64,000 bases of DNA from Microglena sp. YARC (lineage: Eukaryota > Chlorophyta > Chlorophyceae > Chlamydomonadales > Chlamydomonadaceae), in NCBI GenBank assembly GCA_022414725.1, contig CM039463.1, positions 53,184,016-53,248,015 on the forward strand. Direction: 5' to 3'. Shown here piece after piece: positions 44,801-56,400 of the stretch. The translations under genes were made by a program, and so were the position numbers. The notes beneath the pieces are model-generated. The model saw only the letters and a list, made by a program, of their open reading frames with translations, was not told where the DNA came from and did no database searches. Numbering within the stretch: position 1 is the first letter of the stretch; every line of letters starts with the position of its first letter.

Positions 44801-47460
44801 CACCGTTGGGGGAAGCATCACAGCTGGCCAAGGAGCTTCGGATGGTTTAATATATTATTTTCCCTGACCCTCCCCCTCCCCCCCCCCCCCCCCTTTCCCT
44901 CCCCCTTACCCCCTGCCATGCATTGCTGCAGGTGAACCTGTGCGAATATCCACCGTTGGGGGAAGCATCACAGCTGGCCAAGGAGCTTCGGATGGTTTAA
45001 TATATTATTTTCCCTGACCCTCCCCCTCCCCCCCCCCCCTTTCCCCTCCCCTTACCCCTGCCATGCATTGCTGCAGGTGAACCTGTGCGAATATCCACCG
45101 TTGGGGGAAGCATCACAGCTGGCCAAGGAGCTTCGGATGGTTTAAGCTGGCCGCAGTATGTTTTCAATTGGGCATCTGACCATTATGGCGAGAATGTGAG
45201 TGTAACAAAATGGCAATTGTTACGCGAGTATCATTTGTTTTTTAGTTCAGACTACCGTGCGACAGTAATTTGGCCGCAGCGTGTTTTCAATTGGGCATCT
45301 GACCATATGGCGAGAATGTGAGTGTTCAAAAATGGTAATTGTTATGCGAGTGTCATTTGTTTGTTAGTTCAGACCACCGTGCGACAGTAAACTGGCCGCA
45401 GTATGTTTTCAATTGGGCATCTGGCCAGTACGGCCCCTAAACCCTAAACCCTTACCCTGAACCCTGAACCCTAAACCCAGGTCTCTGGCGTGAATAATGG
45501 TGCCGTAGCGGGTAGCATCTCGTCCTACATGAGTGTGTACCACAACCTGTCATGTGCCCACCATCATTCCCCCCACAAACCTAAACCCAGATATCCCGCG
45601 TAAATGGTGCCTCAGCTGGCACCACCTCCTCCTACATTAGGTCCCCCCCCCCCCCCCCCCCCCCCCTCCCTTCCTCCCTCCCCCTCACGTACCGCGCGTG
45701 GAGCAGAGAGCTGAGCGGAGCAGCAGCTGGCACCATCTCCTCCTACATGAGTGTGTCCCGCAACATGCATGTGCCCAAGGGTTTAGACCCTACTATTATT
45801 TGCATATGAAGTACTATCATTTTGATAAAGCAACAGATAACCATGCATGTTTTTGTTAAGCCCGTAAACCCCTATTCCCTACAGCCTGAAACCTTAACCC
45901 AGGTATCCGGCGTGAATGGTGCAGTTGCGGGCACCATCTCCTCCTACATGTCCCCCCTCCCCCCCCCCCCCCCCCCCCTTACACAAGGACCTAACCCCTA
46001 ACCCCTAAAACCTGCACCCTAAACCCAGGTCACTGGCGTGAACGGTGCGTAGCGGGCACCATCTCCTCCTACATGTCCCCCCTCCCCCCCCCCCCCCCCC
46101 CCTAACACAAGGACCTAACCCCTAACCCCTAAAACCTGCACCCTAAACCCAGGTCACTGGCCGTGAACGGTGCCGTAGCGGGCACCATCTCCTCCTACAT
46201 GTCCCCCCCCCCCCCTAACACAAGGACCTAACCCCTAACCCCTAAAACCTGCACCCTAAACCCAGGTCACTGGCGTTAACGGTGCCGTAGCGGGCACCAT
46301 CTCCTCCTACATGAGTGTGTGCCACAACATGCATGTGCCCAATGGGCAAGACCCTTCTATCATTTGTATATAGCAACAGATAGCCATACATGTTTTCGTT
46401 TAGCCCCTAAACCCTAACCCTAAACCCTGAACCCTAAACCCAGGTCACTGGCGTGAACGGTGCAGTTGCTGGCACCATCTCCTCCTACATGAGTGTGTGC
46501 CACAACATGCATGTGCCCAAGGACGCCGACATCATATTCGTCGAGTACAGCGTGAACGACGTGACGCCTAAAGAGCCACCCTTCATAAACAACATCAGAA
46601 GAGCTTTCGAAAGACTGCTGAGAAAACTGCTGCAGTACCCCAACCGACCTGCCGTTGTGCTCATGCACTCGTACATATGGGGACAGGTGGGTGTCTAACC
46701 TACCTTTGTGCTATTGCAGGCTCTTTAAAGGCTATTTCAAGCCTATATTACAGGCTATAAGAGGCTACTTTAGGCCTTTTGAGAGACTACTGAGAAAATT
46801 GCTGCAATACTTCAACCAACCCACGGTTGTGCTCATGCACTCGTACATATTGGGACAGATGGGTGTATTTAAGCTATTGCAAGCCTATGTGAGGCTATTT
46901 ATTGAGTACAGCGTGAATGATGTGACGCCTAAAGAGCCACCCTTCATCAACAACATCTGACGGGCTTTTAAGAGACTGCTGAGAAAACTGCTGCAATACC
47001 CCAATCGACCTGCGGTTGTGCTCATGCACTCATACATATGGGGTCAGGTGGGTGTATAACCTACCTTAAGGCTATTGCAGGCTGTTCCAGGCGTTGAAAG
47101 GCTATATTTAAGCCACTACAGGCTGTTTACAGCCATTTCAAGCCTATATATAAGCTATTACAGGCCATGTTAGGCTATGTTAAGCCTATGTGAGGCTATT
47201 TTAGGCTATTTTAAGCCTTTAATGCTATTTTTGCTATTTACAGCAGCCAATATGCTTGTGTGCTGGTGCACTCTTAGACATGGGGGCAGGTGGGTGTCTA
47301 GCCCATTTATAAGTTTTTGAGGCTATTATAAGCACAAATTGTTATTTTTCCTGATTTAGGCTATGTTAGGCTATTTACAGGAACCGACCTGCTGCTGTGC
47401 TGAAGCACTTGTACACATGGGGACAGGTGGGTGTTTACACACACACACACTACCCCCCCC

Positions 47461-47491
<31 letters not shown>

Positions 47492-50400
47492 AAACACACA
47501 CAGCTTGTTCTCTTTGTCCACTCCTTTAGGAGTAATGTTACCCCACCCCTCAACCCCAACCCCAACCCCAACCCCAACCCAACCCCAACCCAACCCCAAC
47601 CCCAACCCCAACCCCAACCCCAACCCCAACCCCACAACCCCAACCTCAACCCCAACTTCACAACCCCCCACCTCCTGCCCCCCCACCCTTCACACAGCCT
47701 GTTCTCTTTGTCGGCTCCTTATAGAGTAAAGTTACCCCACACCCAACCCCAACCCCAACCTCAACCCCAACCCCCACCCCCCCCACCCCGCACACAGCCT
47801 GTTCCATTTGTTGGCTCCTATTGGAGTAATGCGGAACATGAGCTATCCAAGTTTGGGCTCTACTACGGCCTACCAAGCCTGTCAGTAAAAGCAGCTGTGT
47901 ATCATGTGAGTCTACTCTCGACCCTATTGCATGTCATGACATGTCGCTTTGATCGCCTGGTATTCCTTGTCTCGGCTGTTCTGCATACCATGTTACTTGG
48001 TACATTATGGGTATAGAGTGTAGGATGGTATGGCCACAATCAACCCGGCTTGAGCTAGGCGAATGCCCATGGGGCGTAGTGCCTGTGGGGTGGGGGTGGG
48101 GTGGGGTGGGGTGGAATGGGGTGGGTGAGAGTAGGGTGGGTGAGGGTAGGGTGGGTGAGGGGGGGAGGGGTGAATGAATGGAGTGGGTGTAGGATGGTAT
48201 GGCCACAATCAGCCAGCTTGGGCTAGGCAATTGCCCATGGGGGCATAGTGCCTGTTGGTGGGTACATTATCATCTTCCAATGCGGAACATGAGCTATCCA
48301 AGTTTGGGCTCTACTACAGCCTACCAAGCCTATCAGCAGTAAAAGCAGCCGTCTACCATGTGAGTCTACTCTTGCCCCTATTGCGTGTCATGTCATGTCA
48401 CTCTGATCTCCTCATATCACTCTGATCTCCTCATATCACTCTGATCTCCTCATATCACTCTGATCTCCTCATATCTCCTCTATGGATATCTGATCTCCTC
48501 ATATCACTCTGATCTCCTCATATCTCCTCACTCTGATCTCCTCATATCACTCTGATCTCCTCATGTCACTCTGATCTCCTCATACTCTTGCCCCTATTGC
48601 ATGTCATGTCACTCTGATCTCCTCATACATACTCTAGGCTATGTTGGCCTTGTACACCTGGTCTCGCCTGTCCTGCATATCATGTTATTGCATTAGCCTC
48701 TTATAATGCGGAGCACGAGCTGTCCAAGTTTGGGCTCTACTGCTACTAAGGATTGCTGGTGATCCGCATTGCAAGAGGCTAATGTATTAACATGGTATGC
48801 ACTAGAGGCAAGACAATGAATATGAGGCGATCGAAGTAACGGGACATGAGCTATCCAAGTTTGGGCTCTACTACAGCTTACCAAGCCTATCAGTGAAAGC
48901 AGCTGTCTATCATGTGAGTCTACTCTCGACCCTAATGCGTGTCCTGTCATGTCATTGGCAGAGCTCCCCACTCTGGGGGGCGGAAGCCCCCAGTGTTACC
49001 CATTTGTCCGTCCGTCCGACCATCCAACCATCCATCCATCCATCCATCTAACCGTGATGAAGCCCGACACGTCAGCCAACGGCCTCGTAACTAACTCGCT
49101 TCTGTTGCCACCTGTCGCTCCCTCGCGATCACTCTCCGCCAATTTTTAGCGTCGCCTGCATCGAACTTGTCTCATGTCATGTCATGTCACTTTGTTCACC
49201 TTGTATTCCTTGTCTTGGCTTTAGTGCATACCATGTAACTACATTGGCCTGGTATGATGCATAACACAAGCTGTTTACAACAGCCGCAGCAGTGATACAG
49301 ATCATTTTGGCAGAGTCTTTTTCCATTAGTTTTTTTTATCCAGATGGACTTGGCGGAGTCTATTTTTTGTTTGTTGTTTACTCCCTTCTTCCCACCCACC
49401 CACCCACCCACCCACCCACCCCGCCCCATGCAGCACATGATTGCAGGGGAGGCAGGCTTCCAAGTAATCAACAGACGCAATAGTGATCCAAATAGACTTG
49501 AAATAGTCTCTTTCCATGTTTTTAATCCAGACATACCTGGCAGAGTCTCGTTTTTTTTATTTTGTTGCGTCTTTTGTTCCCACCCACCACCGCCACCCAC
49601 CCCACCCACCCCACGCAGTGCAGCACATGGTTGCAGGGGAGGCAGGGATCCAAGTAAACAACAGTCGCAACAGTGATCTAGATCATCTTGGCGGATTCTC
49701 TTTTCATTAGTTTTTTTACCCGGATGGACTTGGCGGAGTCTCTTTTTGTTTGTTTTTTATCTCTTGTTCTTACCCACCCCACCTCCACCCACCCCACCCA
49801 TGCAGCACATGGTCGCAGGGGTGGCAGGTTTCCATGTAAACAACAGTCGCAATAGTAATCCAGATGGACTTGGCGGGATCTGTTTTGCCTTTTTAGTCCA
49901 GATGGACATATTTAACCTCTTGTTTCCACCCACCCACCCACCCAACCCAACCCACCCGCGCCGCCCTACCACTTTGCAGCACATGGTCGCAGGGGAGCAG
50001 GCTTCTTAGTAAACAACAGCCGCAAGAGTGATCCAGAGGGACTTGGCAGGATCTTTTTTTCCTTTTTTAAAACCAGATGGACATGTATCTCTTGTTTCCA
50101 CCAACCCACCCACTCAACCCAACCCACCCACGTCCACCCCACCCATGCAGCACGTGGTCGCTGGGGAGGCAGAGTTCCAAGTAAACAACAGTGATCCATA
50201 TGGTCTTGGCAAAGTCTCTTCTATTTTTTTTATCCAGATGGACTTGACAAAGTATCTTTTTGTAATCTCTTGTTCCCACCCACCCCCACCCCCACCCCCA
50301 CCCCACCACTTGCAGCACATGGTCGCAGGGGAGGCAGGCTTCTCAGTAAACAACAGCCGCAAGAGTGATCAAGAGGGACTTGGCGGGATCTTTTTTTCTT

Positions 50401-53400
50401 TTTTTAATCCAGATGGACATTTTGTCTCTTGTTTCCACCCACCCACCCACCCCCACCCTACCCCATGCAGCACATGGTCGCAGGGGAGGCAGGCTTCCAA
50501 GTAAACAACAGCCGCAACAGTGATCCAGATGGACTTGGCGGGGTCTCTTTCTACTATGACAGAGTCCATCCCGATGGAACTACAGGTGCAAGGTGTGAAA
50601 TGGGATGTGGGGTGGGATTAGGCAGGGTGGGGTGGGGTGGGGCTGGGCCGGTTGGGGTGAATGGAACATGTTTTTAATATATGTGACTGTTAGTAGGTGT
50701 AAATACTTTGAGGTATAATTTTTTTTTAGGTATAAAAAAAAAATGTAATGATAAAAAAGGACAACACTACGACAGGATCCATCCAGATGGAACAACAGGT
50801 GCAAGGTGTGAAAGGGGATGGTTGGGTTGGGGCGGGTTGGGTTGGGTTGGGTTGGGTCGGGTTGGGTTGGGGTTGGGTTGGGGCGGGGTGGGTTTGGGGT
50901 GGGGTGGGGTGGGGTTGGGTGGGTTGGGGTGGGGCTGGGGTGGGGCAGATGGGTTGGGTTGGGGTTGGGTTGGGGTGTGGTTTGGGTGGGGCGGGTTGGG
51001 GTGTGGTTGGGGTAGGGCGGGGTGCGGTGGGTAGTACTACAGAGCGCGCGGGGTAGTGCGATTTTGCGAACGCTTTTGAGCCCCTTATCTACCACCAACC
51101 CATCCTCCTCGGCTCCTACGGCACTATCTTTTCTTCGATCTTACCTACCCTTACCTCTCTCGGCATCCACCCTTCTATTTTCGCCCGCCTCCTTAACTCT
51201 CTTCACCTTCATGTTGTCTCCTACGCCCATCGCATCACCTGCCACCGTCGGGCTTTGGAATCTGCTTCTATCCATTCCCCCACTCCGCCCACCTCTACTG
51301 TTACCTTCCGCCCCCCGTAACCCCCTTCCCCCCCATGGTGTTGTCCGAGGACCCCCTTTGGACTGCTTCCTTAAATCACGCCGACTAGGCGTACTGCTTT
51401 TCTTTTCTTTTCCCCACTGCGCGTTTCCCGCAGTGTTTTCATTACCCTGTGGGTGCAGCGCACAGTTTTTGCGTTTTTGCGTTTTTTGCACTACAAAGCA
51501 CTGAAAAAACTTTTCCCCACTGCGCGTTTCCCGCAGTTTTGCGTTTTTTGCACTACAAAGCACTGACAAATTTGACGTTTGTGCGCTTTAAGCGCTGACC
51601 AATTTGACAAAATGTAGTACCCTGGTTGCAGCTGGTTGCCGAGCAAACCTTGAACTTTTTCCCACGCGTCAATGAAGTAAGTCACCATGTCCCTCATTCG
51701 ATTGGGCGACCAAGACATCGGTTTGCAGGCTGTGAGGGAGGGAGAAAAACACTGGGCAGCTCAGCAGCTACTCCTATTCCCACACCTATGATCCCAGACA
51801 ACTTCTAGTTGCTGGGGATTTATTCTGTCCAGTTGCAGGGTGAATCTTGTACTTGTTTTCCAAGCATCGATGAAGCTAGTCACCATGTACCTCATTCGAT
51901 TTGGCGACTGAGACGTCGGGTTGCAGGCAGTGAGGAGGGCCAACACTGGGCAGCTGCTCCTCTTCCCAACCCCATGATACCAGACAACCTCCATTTTCAG
52001 GGCAAATCTTGAATGTTTTTTCGAGCGTCGATAGTCAAATATTTTACTCTCTTGCTCCCTTGACAGGATGACTGCCGAACTCGCCATGCAACTCATTCGA
52101 TCGGCTGACAGAGACATCGGGTTGCAGGCTGTCAGTGAGGAGGACAAACACTGGGCAGCACCTCCCATATATTCCCACACCTGTGACCCCCAACAACGCA
52201 CTCCCACGAATCCAATCCTTCACTCTCTTCGGAGATTGGCCCCAGAGCAAGCAAACAGGCTGGCCCCCTCAACCTCACGCCTCGTAATAAGGCATACTAT
52301 TTATAAATGTATTTCTTTATTTATCGTTCATTCTCTGGCAACCTTGACAGGATGTCAGCCGAACTTGCCATGCTACTCATTCAATTGGCTGACAGAGATA
52401 TCGGGTTACAGACTGTCAGTGAGGAGGACAGAAACTGGGCAGCGGCTCCTAGTCTCAAACATATGACCCCTGGCTGAAAACACATGTAACAATCCAATCC
52501 AATCCAATCAATTCAATGAAAATCAAATCAAATCAAATCAAATCCCTGAACCACACCTTGCTCCCTCGTGGTAACAGGATGACAGCCGAACTCGCCATGC
52601 AACTCATTCGGTTGGCAGAGACATCGGCTTACAGGATGTAATGATGTAATAAGGCAAACTACTGATTCGTTTATCTTCATTCATTCAACTAATTCATTCA
52701 TTTCCCCCCCGTACTCTTGCAACCTTGAAAGGATGACAGCCGAACTCGCCATGCAACTCGTTCGGTTGGCCGACACAGACATTGGGTTCCAGGCTGCGAG
52801 TGAGGAGGACAAACACTGGGCAGCAGCTCCCATATATTCCCGCACCTGTGACTCCCAACAACGCACTCCCACGAATCCAATCCTTCACTCTCTTCGGAGA
52901 TTGGCCCCAGTGCAAGCAAACGGGCTGGCCCCCTCAACCTCACGCCTCGTAATAAGACATACTATTTATAAATGTATTTCTTTATTTATCGTTCATTTTC
53001 TGGCAACCTTGACAGGATGTCAGCCGAACTTGCCATGCTACTCATTCAATTGGCTGACAGAGATATCGGGTTACAGACTGTCAGTGAGGAGGACAAACAC
53101 TGGGTAGCTGCTCCTAGTCTCAAACATATGACCCCTGGCTGAAAACACATGGAACAATCCAATCCAATTCAATCAAATCAAATTTGATTGGGTGACAGAG
53201 ACATTGGGTGACCGGCTGTGAGTGAGAAGGACAAACACTGGGTAGCTGCTCCTAGTCCCAAATCCATGACCCCTGGCTGAAAAGACATGTAACAATCCAA
53301 TCCAATTCAATCAAATCAAATTTGATTGGGTGACAGAGACATTGGGTGACAGAGACATTGGGTGACCGGCTGTGAGTGAGAAGGACAGAAACTGGGCAGC

Positions 53401-56400
53401 GGCTCCTATTCTCAAACATATGACCCCTGGCTGAAAAGACATGTAACAATCCAATCCAATCAAATCAAATCAATTCAATGAAAATCAAATCAAATCAAAT
53501 CAAATCAAATCCCTGAACCACACCTTGCTCCCTTGTGGGAACAGGATGACAGCCGAACTCGCCATGCAACTCATTCGATTGGCCGACATAGACATCGGGT
53601 TGCAGGATGTGAGTGAGGAAGACAACACACTGGGCAGGGGCTCCAAATCCCAAACCCATGTTTCCCAACAACTTCTATTTGCAGAACAAATATTGAACTT
53701 CTGGTTGCAGAGAAAACCTTGAACTTTTTTCCGAACGTTGATGATCAAATATTTCACTCTCCTATTCCCTTGACAGGATGGCTGCCGAACTCGCCATGCA
53801 ACTCATTCGATTGGCAGAGACATCGGGTTGCAGGATGTGATGATGTAATAAGGCATACTACTGATACTTTTATCTTCATTCATTCAATTAATTCATTCAT
53901 TTTCCCCCCGTACTCTTACTCCCTTGACAGGAAGACTGCCGAACTCGCCATGCAAATCATTTCATTGACCAACAGGGACATCCGGTTACAGGATGTGATG
54001 ATGTTATAATCAATCCTATTGATTTTTTTATCTTCATTAAATTCATTCATTCACTTCCCCCCCGTACTCTTGCTCCCTTGACAGGATGACTGCCGAACTC
54101 GCCATGCAACTCATTCGATTGGCTGACAGAGACATCGGGTTGCTGGCTGTCAGTGAGGAGGACAAACACTGGTCAGCAGCTCCTCTTCCCAAACCAATGA
54201 TACCAGACAATTATGAGTCGGGTGATCAGAGATGCTTTATTGGGGAGGACTTCACACAGAAGGCAAGTTGTTGGTTATATCAATTTAGCGTATGATTTTG
54301 AATTTTAGTGTTGCTTAAATATTGATCAAATATCAATATCATGTAATGTATTGGGGAGGACTTGACACAAAAGGCAAGTTGTTCGGTATAGCCATTCAGC
54401 GTATGATTTTGAATTCGAATGTTCAGGCAGCTGCTCCTTTTCCCAAACTGATAAGACCAGACAATTTTGAGTCGGGTGATCAGGGATGCTTCATTGGAGA
54501 GGACTTTACACAAAAGGCAAGTTATTCGTTGTTTCAATTTAGCGTGCGATTTTGAATTCGAATTTGCATGCAGCTGCTCCTTTTCCCCAATCCAATGATC
54601 CCGGACAATTATGAGACGGGTGATCATAGATGCTTCATTGGGAAGGACTTCACACAGAAGGCAACTTGTTCGTTATATCAATGTAGCGTATGATTTTGAA
54701 TTCGAATTTGCATGCAGCTGCTCCTTTTCCCCAAACCAATGATACCGGACAATGATGAGTTGGGTGATCACAGATGTTTCATTGGAGAGGACTTCACACA
54801 GAAGGCAAGTAGTTTGTTGCTTGAATATTTATCAAATATGGCTTAAATATGGCTTAAATGTTGTTTGAATATTGCTTCAATATGCCCTCAATGTTGATCA
54901 AATGTGGCCTAAACATTGCTTAAATATGGCTTAAATACTGATGGAATGTGGTGCAGTGGGGAGGACTCAACACAGAAGGCAAGTGGTATCAGGGTCGGTT
55001 GATTATAGTTGTTTCATCAGAGAGGACTTCACACAGAAGGCAAGTTGTTTGTTATACCAATTTAGCGTTTGATTTTGAATTCAAATTTTCGTGCAGCTGC
55101 TCCTTTTCCCCAAACCAATGATCCCGGACAATTATGAGTCGGGTGATCAAAGATGCTTCATTGGGGAGGACTTCACACAACAGAAAAGTCGCATGTTGCT
55201 GATTACATTTGGATTTACTATTGATCACATCTTGATAAAATCTGGTCCGTTGGGGAGGTCGTAACGCGAAGGGCAAGTTGTATCAGGGTCAGTTGATTAT
55301 AGTTGTTTCGTTGTAGTGGACTTCAAACAAAAAGCAAGTTAATTTTTATATAGCAATTTAGCGTACAATTTTGAATTCGATTTTTTGTGCAGTCACCACC
55401 TGGATTGCTGCTAAGTCGCTTTTTCGCAAATTATTCACAAATTATCTTTTATTCACCCAACTACTGTATGATGTTGCACGTGGCGAACAAGACTGTGTGT
55501 GAGAAAATCGAGAATGAATTAAACACAACCAGATACCTGCATTCTTGCTCTCATAAGAAGGCGCACTCTTAAGTGTATTGATTTAGTTAATGTATACTGT
55601 TGCACGTGGTCAACAAGGCAAGGTGGGATTGTATACATGAATCAAACACAACAAGGTACCTGCATTCTTGCTCTCATAAGAAGGCGCACTCTTAAGTGTA
55701 TTGATTTAGTTAATGTTTACTGTTGCACGTGGTCAGCAAGACTGGGTGTGGTTGTATACATGCATCAAACACATGGTACCTGCATTCTCATAAGAAGGAG
55801 CACTCTGAAGTGTATTGATTAGGGTTGGGCCGCCGTATGAACGTATACTCATACGTTTATAAGGTCATACGTATATATACGCCGTATATTTTTTCTCGAA
55901 ACGTATGAGTATAAACGTATACAAACGTATGAGTTGTACTTCGAAAAGTTCTAGGCACATAACTTTCTCGGTTTTCATTCAATTTATCATTTAGATAGCT
56001 CATTGGAAAGCTGTTGACCTCCTCTATCACAACATGCAATAAAATTAATCTTTCACACGTACCATTTTGTTTAAATGTTGCCTACAGTTTGATTTAGATA
56101 GCCAGGATGGCACACATATCAGAGCGCCACCTAGCCTTCCATTCCACACGCTGTGCTCCTACGTGGGCTTGAAGGATTGATGGTGCAAGCCTAGTGCAAT
56201 GTGAAAATGGAAAATATTACAGTATAGTTATATACTTATATTATTATAATCTGTAGCTGACTCACAGAGTTGCCTAGAAGCTGCTGCACACTTGGTCTGA
56301 AACCTGTAGCTGACTCACAGAGCTGCCTAGAAGCTGCAGCATACTTGGTCTGAAACCAGTAGCTGACGGAGGGAGCTGCGTATAAATAATGATGTCAACA

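Noticed and set aside
49240..50470. Independent small gene encoding H-M-V-A-G-E-A-G repeats
   Set aside because: The repeats are separated by T-rich and C-rich intron sequence, each preceded by an acceptor, and align to gene 2 exon 6, so they are exon-edge copies.
51022..51504. 160-codon ORF across the 51-kb element as a host gene
   Set aside because: It overlaps transposon termini, its C-terminal half is element sequence, and the more protein-like frame (51082-51321) is a different one.
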